From Micromonospora sp. RP3T (GTDB taxonomy: Bacteria > Actinomycetota > Actinomycetes > Mycobacteriales > Micromonosporaceae), in the NCBI RefSeq assembly GCF_003027925.1, contig NZ_PYPS01000034.1, forward strand, positions 1 to 64,000: DNA of 64,000 nucleotides, given 5' to 3'. Position numbers and translations under genes: made by a program. The notes under the pieces are model-generated. The model did no database searches. It was not told the DNA's origin and saw nothing but the letters and a program-made list of their open reading frames with translations. This document shows, piece after piece, positions 8,951 to 16,407 of the stretch. How positions within the stretch are numbered: position 1 is the stretch's first letter; each line of letters begins with the position of its first letter.

Positions 8951-9637
8951 TCAGCGCCGCCGGTGGATCAGGTCGAAGACGTCCCGGCCGGCGGTCAGCG
9001 CGCGCCGCTCGAACTTGGTCACCGGTCGGTGCGCCGGTCGGGGAGCGTAGCCACCGTGCACGTCGACCAGCTCCGGGTCGGCGGTCAGCGTCGCCCGCAT
9101 CGACTCGGCGTACTCGGCCCAGTCGGTGGCGCAGTGCAGCGTGCCGCCCGGCGTCAGCCGGGACCGCAGCAGCGCCACGTGCGCCGGTGCGATGATCCGG
9201 CGCTTGTGGTGCCGGGTCTTCGGCCACGGGTCCGGGAAGTAGACGTGCACCGCGTCCAGGCACCCCTCGGGCATGGCCCGGACCAGGTCCAACGCGTCGC
9301 CCTCGGCGACCCGCACGTTCTCCAGCCGGTGCCGTTCCACCAGGTCCAGCAGGTTGGCGATTCCCGGCGTGTGCACCTCGACCGCCAGATAGTGTCGGCT
9401 CGGGTCGGCCGCCGCCATCGCGGCGGTGGCGTCGCCCATGCCGGAGCCGATCTCCAGCACCAGCGGCGCCCGCCGTCCGAACAGCGTCGCCGGATCGCAC
9501 GGCCCGTCGAGGGCGGCGATCTCCAAGCCGTACGCGGGCCAGAGCCGGGTCAACGCGTCGCGCTGCCGGTCACTCATCCGGCCGCGACGCGGATGGAAGG
9601 TGCGGATGCGGGCGGTGGAGACGTCGGTGGTGGTCAC
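8951..9637 (-). CDS. trmB: tRNA (guanine-N7-)-methyltransferase
   Basis: A 228-residue class I SAM-dependent methyltransferase that makes m7G46 in tRNA variable loops. Visible family signatures are the SAM-binding glycine loop LEIGSGMGD near residue 62, FPDPWPKTRHHKRR near residue 132 (the TrmB signature with the catalytic Asp), and the C-terminal TKFERRA motif. Length is normal for the family. The start is GTG at 9637, with a TAGGCT -10 box nine bases upstream, so the mRNA probably has almost no leader. It is divergent from the 9729 cell-wall gene. Confidence 0.93.
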   Translation of the reverse strand: MTTTDVSTARIRTFHPRRGRMSDRQRDALTRLWPAYGLEIAALDGPCDPATLFGRRAPLVLEIGSGMGDATAAMAAADPSRHYLAVEVHTPGIANLLDLVERHRLENVRVAEGDALDLVRAMPEGCLDAVHVYFPDPWPKTRHHKRRIIAPAHVALLRSRLTPGGTLHCATDWAEYAESMRATLTADPELVDVHGGYAPRPAHRPVTKFERRALTAGRDVFDLIHRRR

Positions 9638-9728
9638 AGCGACCCGAGCCTACGCGACCGACGCCGCCGTTCGGATGTGAGGTGCGGCCAGGGGTGAGAG
9701 GATTCATTCCCGTACGCCGGGAGGGGTC

Positions 9729-10322
9729 ATGGGGTCAGTCAGGGGACGCGCGGCGCTGCTGGTCGCGGTCGGCGCGTGCGCCTTCCCGCTGCTCGGCGCC
9801 GTGCCCGCCCGGGCCGCGCCGCTCGCCGCCGAGCCGGTGCCCGGTGCCGCCGAACCGGGTCCCGAGCAGCCCGCCGGTGACGTGATCTTCGTGGAGGTCA
9901 CCCCGGGCACGGTCGAGCCGGGTTTCCTGGTCGGCATCCGGGCCAGTTGCCGGGACAATTCGGTGCCCGCGATCGTGGCCTCCGACGCCTTCGGCAAGAT
10001 CCAGGTGCAGCCGCAGCGCGGCCTGCTCACCGCCTCGCCGATGGTCAACGAGCGCACCCGACCCGGCAACTACCGGGTCAAACTGGAGTGCCCGAGCGGG
10101 GAGACCGCGTCCACCATGCTCCAGGTCGTCAAGCGGGCCCAGCCCACCCGGCCGCCGAGTCACCCGCCCAGCCACTTCCCCAGCCGCGGCCCGGCGACCG
10201 GCTTCGGCGGCACCGCCGGCCCCGGCCTCGGCGGCCTGCTGGTGCCGATCGGGTTGGCGCTGACCATGGTCGGCGCCGGTCTCGGCGTGGCCGCCTCCCG
10301 TCGGCACGCCGCCGGGCGCTGA
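9729..10322 (+). CDS. secreted, wall- or membrane-anchored protein, likely sortase substrate
   Basis: A 197-residue exported protein. Residues 1-29 form a signal peptide ending near ARAAP. The body (about 50-135) looks like a small beta-sandwich with a Cys pair (RASCRDN and LECPSG). A Pro/Ser-rich linker follows, then PATGFGG, a hydrophobic helix and the basic tail SRRHAAGR. This C terminus is arranged like a sortase sorting signal, although the motif is PATGF rather than canonical LPXTG. The class F sortase gene starts eight bases downstream, so the two form a natural substrate-enzyme pair. GGGAGGGG before the ATG supports the start. Confidence 0.75.
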   Translation: MGSVRGRAALLVAVGACAFPLLGAVPARAAPLAAEPVPGAAEPGPEQPAGDVIFVEVTPGTVEPGFLVGIRASCRDNSVPAIVASDAFGKIQVQPQRGLLTASPMVNERTRPGNYRVKLECPSGETASTMLQVVKRAQPTRPPSHPPSHFPSRGPATGFGGTAGPGLGGLLVPIGLALTMVGAGLGVAASRRHAAGR

Positions 10323-10330
10323 GGCCCGCC

Positions 10331-11245
10331 ATGGCCGACCACGCCGCCCCGCCGCCCGCCGGTTCCCGGCGCTCCGGCTGGCCGTTCCTCGCCCTGCCCC
10401 CGCCCGCCGCCCCGCCGGGTCCCGGTGCGGCGTCGTACGCCGGTGGCCTCCCTTCTGCCGCGCCGGTCACCGGCTCCCGGTCGGCCACCGCGCCCCCCGG
10501 CGGCTCGGGGCCGTGGAGTCCGCCCCCGGCCGGGCCGCCCCCCGTGCGTTCCCGGTCGGCCGGGCCGCCTCCCGACGGTGCGTCGACGTCCGGTACGCCG
10601 CCGCACGCTCCGCAGCGGCGGGACCGGGGCCGAAGTCCCTGGTCGAAGCCGCTGGCCGTGGTGCTGGTGCTGGTCGGCGTGTTCGCCGTCGGGGCCGGGC
10701 TCGGCCGCACCGCCGGGCCGTTCGACTTCACCGAGGCGTCCGCCGGGTCGAGCGCGGCGGCACCCGCACCGGCCACCACTGCGGCCCGGAAACCGGTGGG
10801 CCGTCCGGTCCGCCTGTCCGTGCCGGCCATCAAGGTCGACGCGCCGGTCACCCCGGTCGGTCAGGCGCGGGACGGGTCGATCGACGTGCCGCCGCTGACC
10901 GAGACCGACCAGACCGGCTGGTACAACCGGGGCGCGGTGCCGGGGGAGCCGGGGCGGGCGATCATCGTCGGCCACGTCGACAGCAAGAGCGGGCCGGCGG
11001 TGTTCTACCGGCTTCGCGAGCTGAAGCCGGGCGGGGTGATCCGGGTGACCCGCACGGACCGCAGCGTGGTGTCGTTCACCGTCGACAGTGTGGAGTACTT
11101 CGACAAGGCGAACCTGCCCGCCGCCCGGGTCTACGGCGACTCCGGCCCGGCCGAGCTGCGCCTGATCACCTGCGGCGGCACGTGGCTGGGCGGACGCACC
11201 GGCTACGAGGACAACGTGATCGTCTTCGCCACCCGCACCCCCTGA
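10331..11245 (+). CDS. class F sortase
   Basis: A 304-residue membrane-anchored transpeptidase. A long Pro-rich cytoplasmic N terminus precedes one transmembrane helix at about 108-127. The catalytic beta-barrel follows, with His215 in IIVGHVDS, Cys281 in LITCGG, and a candidate catalytic Arg near residue 289 in GRTGYEDN. Sortases of this class cleave LPXTG-like sorting signals at the outer face of the membrane. The gene follows the probable substrate gene by eight bases. The start is the ATG at 10331; longer upstream reading runs into the preceding gene. Confidence 0.88.
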   Translation: MADHAAPPPAGSRRSGWPFLALPPPAAPPGPGAASYAGGLPSAAPVTGSRSATAPPGGSGPWSPPPAGPPPVRSRSAGPPPDGASTSGTPPHAPQRRDRGRSPWSKPLAVVLVLVGVFAVGAGLGRTAGPFDFTEASAGSSAAAPAPATTAARKPVGRPVRLSVPAIKVDAPVTPVGQARDGSIDVPPLTETDQTGWYNRGAVPGEPGRAIIVGHVDSKSGPAVFYRLRELKPGGVIRVTRTDRSVVSFTVDSVEYFDKANLPAARVYGDSGPAELRLITCGGTWLGGRTGYEDNVIVFATRTP

Positions 11246-11260
11246 CCGGGCTACCCTCAC

Positions 11261-11312
11261 GAGATCTTGGAACGAAACGGCCCCGCTGAGGGCCAGTTCC
11301 TACCAAGATCTC
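11261..11312. repeat. stem-loop repeat element with GAGATCTTGG arms
   Basis: GAGATCTTGG at 11261-11270 pairs perfectly with CCAAGATCTC at 11303-11312. Inside is a second stem, GGCCC/GGGCC. From memory, closely similar ATCTTGGTA-type palindromes recur in Micromonospora genomes, so this is probably one copy of an interspersed repeat. It may also terminate transcription of the sortase gene. It marks the left edge of a lower-GC patch. Confidence 0.55.
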
Positions 11313-11380
11313 TGGCGTTCCTGAGCAGTGGTCGGGATCTTCCGGATGGTGAGAGGAGGCATACGAGTCGGACGACGTGC

Positions 11381-11605
11381 TTACTCGGACTCAGCGACGT
11401 GGACACCTTTCCCGGGGTGTCCCACCACAACGCCACGATCTTTCAGAATGGTGGTAACTCGGTTGATCGTGGAAATGTGAACGCCGTAGGAATCGGCCAG
11501 TTCACGAGTCGAGGGCAGTTTGGTGCCAGGAGCAAGCACCCCGGATTTGATCTTTTCCGTGATCTCGTTCGCTATGCGCCGGTAGTCGACTCTCTCCGTC
11601 GGCAT
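11381..11605 (-). CDS. minimal GntR-family transcriptional regulator (wHTH only)
   Basis: A 74-residue protein that is essentially one winged helix-turn-helix. It opens with the GntR pattern YRRIANEITEKIKSG, then APGTKLPSTRELADSYGVH and a wing VVVGHPGKGVHV. It lacks the C-terminal effector domain that normally doubles the length. Full-length GntR proteins use that domain for ligand sensing and dimerisation. GGAGAT before the ATG at 11605 decides the start. Base composition is clearly less GC-rich than its neighbours, suggesting acquired DNA. It is divergent from the small cysteine protein at 11745, and a 12-bp inverted repeat lies between them. Small GntR regulators of this type occur in integrative elements of actinomycetes. 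Confidence 0.8.
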   Translation of the reverse strand: MPTERVDYRRIANEITEKIKSGVLAPGTKLPSTRELADSYGVHISTINRVTTILKDRGVVVGHPGKGVHVAESE

Positions 11606-11663
11606 GAGTTGATCTCCGTTGGTTCCCTGGTTTCGGCAAACTCCTGGGTTCCTGCCTCGCGAG

Positions 11664-11708
11664 CCCACCTGGGGGAGCACGACGCATGGACTCTGCCCCC
11701 CAGGTGGG
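11664..11708. promoter_or_regulatory. 12-bp perfect inverted repeat between divergent genes
   Basis: CCCACCTGGGGG at 11664-11675 and CCCCCAGGTGGG at 11697-11708 are exact reverse complements 21 bp apart. They lie between the GntR gene and the small cysteine-protein gene. An operator for the GntR protein or a repeat remnant are both possible. Confidence 0.45.
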
Positions 11709-11744
11709 GCCTGCTCATACATGCGTCGGGAGGGTGGTTTCGCG

Positions 11745-12176
11745 ATGCCGATGGATGACCGCAACGAAGACTCAAGGGTCCGCAGGCTGTTCGAAGTCAA
11801 GCGGACGCTTGACGGCTACTTCCTGGCGGCCAGCACGACGCCGCGACGACAAGGATGCCTGAGCTGCGTCGACTTCCACACCTGCGCTCAACTGGACTGG
11901 GCGATCACGGAGTTCGTCGGCGTCTTCAGAGGATGGAGTCCAAGCGCTGACATCCGTCGACCACGTCGATCCTTGGCCGAGCGGAAGCCTGGGCGAACGG
12001 CGCGGGGCGGGTGTCAGGGGGTGTGGGGGACCTGGAGGGCCACCTCGAACTCCAGGAGGGTGGCGCCGGTGGCGACCGGCTTGCGCGGTTCGGCGCCCTC
12101 TCCGGCGGCGTGCGCGGCCCGGGACGAGCCCTGCGCCCACGCCTGGTACGCCTCCTCCGTCTCCCACCTCGTGTAG
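11745..12176 (+). CDS. small Cys-containing protein beside GntR; 3' part doubtful
   Basis: The first 65 or so residues look genuine: a charged helix RRLFEVKRTLDGYFLAAS, then a CLSCVDFHTC cluster that could bind metal, then LDWAITEFVGVF. GGGAGGG ten bases before the ATG at 11745 supports the start; an ATG at 11751 is also possible. Downstream of about 11940 the frame loses protein character and runs 163 bp antisense into the ABM gene. A single-base shift would end the protein at a TGA near 11950. The 3' end is therefore either decayed or frameshifted. I do not recognise the family. Confidence 0.45.
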   Translation: MPMDDRNEDSRVRRLFEVKRTLDGYFLAASTTPRRQGCLSCVDFHTCAQLDWAITEFVGVFRGWSPSADIRRPRRSLAERKPGRTARGGCQGVWGTWRATSNSRRVAPVATGLRGSAPSPAACAARDEPCAHAWYASSVSHLV

Positions 12177-12334
12177 ACGAAGTAACGGGTCTCGCCGGCG
12201 ACCGGGCGGAGCAGCTCGAAGCCGAGGAACCCGGGGGAGTTCTCCACCGCGCCGGCCCGGGCGGCGAACCGCTTCTCCAGTTCCTCGCCGGCACCGGGCG
12301 GGACGTCGATCGCGTTGATCTTCACGACTGCCAT
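12014..12334 (-). CDS. antibiotic biosynthesis monooxygenase (ABM) domain protein
   Basis: A 106-residue ferredoxin-like alpha/beta-barrel protein of the ABM/HmoA-like type. Family marks are the N-terminal strand VVKINAIDV, the helix with GEELEKRFAARAGAVENSPGFLGFELLRP, and the strand-turn FVYTRWETEEAYQAW. Members are cofactor-free monooxygenases or heme-degrading enzymes that act as dimers in the cytoplasm. The heme-degrading function is not proven by any residue I can see. TAGGCT seven bases before the ATG suggests a leaderless transcript. Confidence 0.85.
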   Translation of the reverse strand: MAVVKINAIDVPPGAGEELEKRFAARAGAVENSPGFLGFELLRPVAGETRYFVYTRWETEEAYQAWAQGSSRAAHAAGEGAEPRKPVATGATLLEFEVALQVPHTP

Positions 12335-12354
12335 GCCGTCCAGCCTACGGCGAC

Positions 12355-13152
12355 TCAGAACGCCTCGACGGTGGGCGTCAGGTCGGCGTCGACCACGATC
12401 GGGGCGTGGTCGGAGGGGCCCTTGCCCTTGCGGGCCTCCCGGTCCACGTACGCGGAGCGGACCGCGCGGGCGAACGGCGCGGTGGCGTACACCAGGTCGA
12501 TCCGCATGCCCTTGTTCTGGTGGAACATGCCGGCCCGGTAGTCCCAGTAGGTGTAGGGGTGCGGGCCCTTCATCGGGGTGGGCACCACGTCGCTGAGCCC
12601 CAGGTCGCGCAGCGCGGCCAGCGCGGCCCGCTCGGCCGGCGTGACGTGGGTGGAGGTGGCGAAGAGCGCCGGGTCCCAGACGTCGGCGTCGGTCGGCGCG
12701 ACGTTGAAGTCACCGCAGACGGCGAGCGGCCGGGCCACGGCCACCTCCGGCTCCAGCGCGTCGCGCAGCGCCGCGAACCAGGCCAGTTTGTACGCGTAGT
12801 GCGGGTCGTCCGGGGCGCGGCCGTTCGGCACGTACACCGACCAGACCCGTACCCCGTCGCAGGTGGCGGCGATGGCCCTCGCCTCCGGCTCGGGGAACCC
12901 GGGCTCGCCGGGGAAGCCGACCGCAACGTCGGCCAGCCCGACCCGGGACAGCACGGCCACGCCGTTCCACCGTCCGTCGCTGTGGCTGGCCACCTCGTAA
13001 CCCAGCGCGCCCACCTCGGCGACCGGGAACGCCCCGTCCGGGCACTTCGTCTCCTGGAGACAGACCACGTCGGGCTTCGTGGTGCCCAGCCAGTCGAGCA
13101 GCCGGGGCAGGCGGGCCTTCACCGAGTTGACGTTCCAGGTCGCCAGGCGCAT
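12355..13152 (-). CDS. xthA: exodeoxyribonuclease III (AP endonuclease)
   Basis: A 265-residue member of the exonuclease III/APE1 phosphodiesterase family, acting in base-excision repair at abasic sites and 3' blocks. Visible signatures are MRLATWNVNSVKARLPRL at the N terminus, LQETKCPD with the metal-binding Glu, VYVPNGR, CGDFNVAPTD with the catalytic Asp-Asn pair, and a C-terminal GPSDHAPIV with the catalytic His. The ATG at 13152 is chosen because the family begins MRLATWN and CAGGCT lies six bases upstream. An ATG 18 bases further up adds unconserved residues. Confidence 0.93.
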   Translation of the reverse strand: MRLATWNVNSVKARLPRLLDWLGTTKPDVVCLQETKCPDGAFPVAEVGALGYEVASHSDGRWNGVAVLSRVGLADVAVGFPGEPGFPEPEARAIAATCDGVRVWSVYVPNGRAPDDPHYAYKLAWFAALRDALEPEVAVARPLAVCGDFNVAPTDADVWDPALFATSTHVTPAERAALAALRDLGLSDVVPTPMKGPHPYTYWDYRAGMFHQNKGMRIDLVYATAPFARAVRSAYVDREARKGKGPSDHAPIVVDADLTPTVEAF

Positions 13153-13189
13153 GGCTCCAGCCTGCCGCATCCCGGCCCGCTCCGCCCGG

Positions 13190-14113
13190 TCAGCGTTCCG
13201 GGGTGTCGCCCGGGCGGGTCTGCTCGGCGAGGAAGCGTTCCAGCTCGGCGCCGAGTTCGTCGGCGCTGGGCAGCGGGCCGGTCTCGGTGGCGAGCAGGCT
13301 CTTCTCGCCGCGACCCCGGGCGAACGCGTCGTACTGCTCCTCCAGCGCCTGGACCAGCGTGGCCGCCTCGTCGGTCTGGGCCACCTGGCGGTCGATCTCC
13401 ACCCGGATCGCCTCGGCCGCGGTGCGCAGGCCGTCGCGCGGCAGCAGCAGGCCGGTGCCCTTGGACACGGCGGCGAGCAGCGCCTCGGCGGCGGCCGGGT
13501 ACTCGGTCTGGGCGACGTAGTGCGGCACGTGCGCGGCGAAGCCCAGCGCGTCGCGTCCCTGCTCGCCGAGCCGGTACTCCAGCAGGTGCCCGACGCTGGC
13601 CGGCACCTGCACCTTCTGGAGCCAGGGCTCGTGCCCGGCGATCAGCTCCGGCCGGGTGGCGTGCGCGGTGACGCCGCTGGGTCGGGTGTGCGGCACCGCC
13701 ATCGGGATCGAGTTGAGCCCGACGGTGAGCCGGACGTCGAGGCGGGCCGACAGCCCGGCGACGGCGGCCACGAACCGCTCCCACTGGAGGTCCGGCTCGG
13801 GGCCGGTGAGCAGGAGGAACGGCGTCTCGTCGTCGTCGTGCAGCAGGTGCAGCTCGACCTCCGGGGCGTCGTAGTCGGCCCAGTGGTCCTCGACGAAGGT
13901 CATCACCGGTCGGCGGGACCGGTAGTCGAACATCTGGTCGATGTCGAAGCGGGCGATGGTGCGGGCGTCCAGGGAGGCGAGCAGCTGTTCCCGGGCCAGC
14001 CGGGTGGCGCTGCCGGCGTCGACGAAGCCGGTGAGCGCCTGGATCAGCACCGGCTGGCCGAGGTCGTCGGGCAGCTCGTCGGTGAGTTCGTAGAGCTCGT
14101 GTGGGTCGAGCAC
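13190..14113 (-). CDS. PAC2 family protein
   Basis: A 307-residue member of the PAC2 (proteasome assembly chaperone 2-like) family, common in actinobacteria and of uncertain role. Visible marks are VLIQALTGFVDAGSATRLA at the N terminus, FDIDQMFDYRSRRPVMTF, FLLLTGPEPDLQWERF, and GHVPHY-type loops (AAHVPHYVAQTEYPAAAEALL). A C-terminal coiled region contains LVQALEEQYDAFARG. GTG at 14113 has AGGGAG nine bases upstream and is preferred over an ATG at 14176. It is followed by xthA on the same strand. Confidence 0.85.
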   Translation of the reverse strand: MLDPHELYELTDELPDDLGQPVLIQALTGFVDAGSATRLAREQLLASLDARTIARFDIDQMFDYRSRRPVMTFVEDHWADYDAPEVELHLLHDDDETPFLLLTGPEPDLQWERFVAAVAGLSARLDVRLTVGLNSIPMAVPHTRPSGVTAHATRPELIAGHEPWLQKVQVPASVGHLLEYRLGEQGRDALGFAAHVPHYVAQTEYPAAAEALLAAVSKGTGLLLPRDGLRTAAEAIRVEIDRQVAQTDEAATLVQALEEQYDAFARGRGEKSLLATETGPLPSADELGAELERFLAEQTRPGDTPER

Positions 14114-14206
14114 CGGTGGGTCCTCCCTGTCGACGCGTACGGGGGGCGTCGCGCGAACGCGTCCCCGATTCGGCAAACGTACCGGGGGGAGTGGTCCATT
14201 CCGTTA

Positions 14207-14257
14207 CGGACCCGTCGACCGCTCGGAGCGTGATCACGATTCGGCCACGGGTCCGTC
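14207..14257. promoter_or_regulatory. nested inverted repeats in the PAC2 / lysozyme-like intergenic region
   Basis: ACGGACCCGT at 14207-14216 is the exact reverse complement of ACGGGTCCGT at 14248-14257, and between them lies the perfect palindrome CGTGATCACG at 14230-14239. The whole 14114-14503 stretch between divergent genes has no convincing ORF. This nested structure is the only feature I see in it apart from the promoter near 14492. Confidence 0.4.
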
Positions 14258-14491
14258 CGGCGGCCCATGGGTGGGTGGCCCGAACGGACGAGTTAGTCGA
14301 TCATCGGCCGCTCCGCCGCCGGCCGCGTGCTTCCTGCCCGGGCCGACCGGCTGCGCGGCGGACCGGCGGTTGGCCCGTTCCGCGAGGTCGGCACCGTCCT
14401 GGGCTGGCCCGCACGCGAATGTCCCGCGGCGTCCCCCCGAAGTGTGGCGAGGGCCACCCGTTGAGCCTGGGTGATCCCTATTTGCCCTGTC

Positions 14492-14497
14492 TAGCCT
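14492..14497 (+). promoter_or_regulatory. -10 box TAGCCT, leaderless start
   Basis: TAGCCT ends six bases before the ATG at 14504, and no Shine-Dalgarno precedes that ATG. The transcript should begin at or next to the start codon. Confidence 0.5.
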
Positions 14498-14503
14498 CGT
14501 CGG

Positions 14504-15367
14504 ATGCGTGACAACGGCACCCCCGACGACCCGAACAGCCCCGGCCGCCCGGCTGACCGTTTGGACGATACCCCGTCAACCGAATGGACAACCACTGCCT
14601 CGCCGGGTACCCGGCGTACCCGCCTGCGGGCCCTGCTGAACCCCCGCGCCCGACTGGCGGTCGCCGCCGGCACGGCCTGCTGCCTCGGCCTGGTCGGCGT
14701 CAGCCAGCTCGATCTCGGCGCCCCGGACCGCGCCACGAAGCCCGCCCCCGCCGTGGAGCTGGCCGAGCGCGCGGCGCTGGACGCGGCCTCCCGCGGCCTG
14801 GCCCGGCCGAGCACCGCCCCGACCACCCCGACCACCCCGAGCGCCAGCCCGTCCCCGTCCCCGTCCCTGTCCGCGACACCGAAGCCGAAGGTCAAGGCCA
14901 CGCCGAAGGCGAAGCCGAAGCCACGCCGGATCGTCCCGGTCGCCGGCCTGAACCGCACCCAGATGGACAACGCCACGAAGATCGTGCGGGCCGGCCGGGA
15001 GATGGGCGTGCCGCGCCGTGGGCTGGTCATCGCGGTGGCCACCGCGATGCAGGAGAGCACGCTGCTCAACTACGCCAGCGGCGTGCTGCCCGAGTCGCAG
15101 AGCTACCCGCACCAGGCCGTCGGCTGGGACCACGACTCGGTCGGGCTGTTCCAGCAGCGGCCGAGCAGCGGCTGGGGCACGGTGGCCCAGCTGATGGACC
15201 CGGAGTACGCGACCCAGGCGTTCCTGGCCGCGCTGGAGGAGATCCCCGGCTGGCAGGACCTGCCGTTGTCGGTCGCCGCCCAGGCGGTGCAGATCTCGGC
15301 GTTCCCCGACGCGTACGCGCAGCACGAGTGGCTGGCCGGCGAGGTGGTGGCCGAGGTCCTCGGCTGA
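14504..15367 (+). CDS. membrane-anchored lysozyme/transglycosylase-like protein
   Basis: A 287-residue protein. A cytoplasmic N terminus of about 47 residues precedes one membrane helix (about 48-65). A Ser/Thr/Pro- then Lys/Pro-rich linker (about 100-145) follows, then a globular domain from about 150. That domain contains GLVIAVATAMQESTLLNY, which fits the helix carrying the catalytic Glu of lysozyme-like folds, and VGLFQQRPSSGWG. Such proteins sit outside the membrane and are thought to cut peptidoglycan. Substrate and activity are inferred. The start lacks a Shine-Dalgarno but follows TAGCCT by six bases, so it is probably leaderless. Confidence 0.75.
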   Translation: MRDNGTPDDPNSPGRPADRLDDTPSTEWTTTASPGTRRTRLRALLNPRARLAVAAGTACCLGLVGVSQLDLGAPDRATKPAPAVELAERAALDAASRGLARPSTAPTTPTTPSASPSPSPSLSATPKPKVKATPKAKPKPRRIVPVAGLNRTQMDNATKIVRAGREMGVPRRGLVIAVATAMQESTLLNYASGVLPESQSYPHQAVGWDHDSVGLFQQRPSSGWGTVAQLMDPEYATQAFLAALEEIPGWQDLPLSVAAQAVQISAFPDAYAQHEWLAGEVVAEVLG

Positions 15368-15379
15368 CCGAACTGGACG

Positions 15380-15404
15380 GTTGCCGGACGGCCGGTCCGG
15401 GTAC
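15380..15404 (+). promoter_or_regulatory. SigB/SigF-type promoter candidate (GTTG-N15-GGGTAC)
   Basis: GTTG at 15380-15383, a 15-bp spacer and GGGTAC at 15399-15404 match the GTTT-N14-16-GGGTAT/C pattern of actinobacterial SigB/SigF promoters except for one -35 base. It lies between the lysozyme-like gene and the 49-aa gene. Confidence 0.5.
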
Positions 15405-15459
15405 CAGGAGGTTGCCGGTTCCAGGTACACATGAGGGGGACCGCGAACAGGAGGACGCC

Positions 15460-15609
15460 ATGTCGCTGATGCAACGGATCACCACCTTCCTGCGGTCGCC
15501 GCGTGGTCAGCAGTTGGTCGACCGGGGCCGGCGCGAGATCGCCAAGCCGGAGAACCAGGCCCGGCTGCGGCAGCTCGCCAGCCGGCTGTCGTCGACCCGC
15601 CGTCGCTGA
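15460..15609 (+). CDS. small basic protein (49 aa)
   Basis: A 49-residue, strongly basic protein. It starts MSLMQRITTFLRSPRGQQLVDRGRREIAKPENQARLRQL, a likely amphipathic helix pair ending in Arg residues. AGGAGG five bases before the ATG is an excellent ribosome site, so this is very probably translated despite its size. It has a candidate SigB/SigF-type promoter 55 bp upstream. Its stop is 40 bases before the EcsC gene, suggesting co-transcription. No family is assigned. Confidence 0.7.
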   Translation: MSLMQRITTFLRSPRGQQLVDRGRREIAKPENQARLRQLASRLSSTRRR

Positions 15610-15648
15610 CCGGCCCACCCCCCGCCGTACGAACCCCCGGAGCGTCCC

Positions 15649-16392
15649 GTGACCGACCCCGCCCCCGTCGACGGGGAGCCCACCGCCGTCCCCGCCGTCC
15701 CGGTCCCGCCGGTGGAGGCGCCCGAAGCGCCGCCGGCCACGCTCTGGGACCGGATGCGGGAGGACCCGCAGTACGCGCCGGAGCACCTGGCGCTGGAGGC
15801 GGTGCGCCGGCTCGGCCCCGAGGCCGCGCAGTGGGCCGCCCGGGCGCGGGCGGAGCGGCCGGACGCACCCCCCGAGCAGGTGGCCGACCAGGCGGTGCGC
15901 AAGTTCGTCAACCACGCCCGGCTCTCCGGTGCGGTCTCCGGCGCGGCCGGGCTGCCCGGCGCGGTGATCGACGTGGGCGTGCTGGCCTGGACCCAGGCCC
16001 GGCTGGTGCTGCACGTGGCCGCCGCCTACGGCGTCGACCCGACACACCCCGACCGGGCCACCGACCTGCTGGTGCTCCAGCGGGTGCACAAGGCCGCCGA
16101 GACCGCCCGGCTGGCGTTGGGCGTGGCCGCCGGCCGGGAACGCGCCGGTGCGTTGTTCGGCTCCGCCGGCAACCGGGCGCTGGGTCGGGTGATGCTCCAG
16201 CTCGGCGTGCGGCTGGCCCGGATGGCCGGGGTCCGCGCCGCCAAGCGGATGTTCGCCAAGGTCGTCCCCGGCGCCGCGATCATCCTCGGCACCTGGGCCA
16301 ACTCGTCGGCCACCAAGGAACTCGCCGACCGGGCCCGCGCGCTCTACCGCGCGGCGGGACCACGGCAGCTCCCGGGCCCGCGCCAACCCTGA
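15649..16392 (+). CDS. EcsC family protein
   Basis: A 247-residue protein of the EcsC family. A Pro/Ala-rich disordered N terminus (about 1-30) leads into a helical domain. That domain has VNHARLSGAVSGAAGLPGAVIDVGVLAWTQARLVLHVAAAYGVD, a Gly-rich hydrophobic hairpin typical of EcsC, and a second hydrophobic stretch near AKVVPGAAIILGTWANS. The family is membrane-associated and its biochemical role is unknown. Start GTG at 15649 follows CCGGAGCG. It converges with the SGNH gene. Confidence 0.82.
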   Translation: MTDPAPVDGEPTAVPAVPVPPVEAPEAPPATLWDRMREDPQYAPEHLALEAVRRLGPEAAQWAARARAERPDAPPEQVADQAVRKFVNHARLSGAVSGAAGLPGAVIDVGVLAWTQARLVLHVAAAYGVDPTHPDRATDLLVLQRVHKAAETARLALGVAAGRERAGALFGSAGNRALGRVMLQLGVRLARMAGVRAAKRMFAKVVPGAAIILGTWANSSATKELADRARALYRAAGPRQLPGPRQP

Positions 16393-16407
16393 CCGGGTCG
16401 GTCGGTC

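Noticed and set aside
5873..9697. Very long plus-strand frame across the helicase and trmB
   Set aside because: It is antisense to two clear genes and has no recognisable domain. High GC suppresses stops.
14114..14503. Possible c-di-AMP (ydaO-type) riboswitch before the lysozyme-like gene
   Set aside because: The conserved core elements I would expect are not visible, and the gene appears leaderless.
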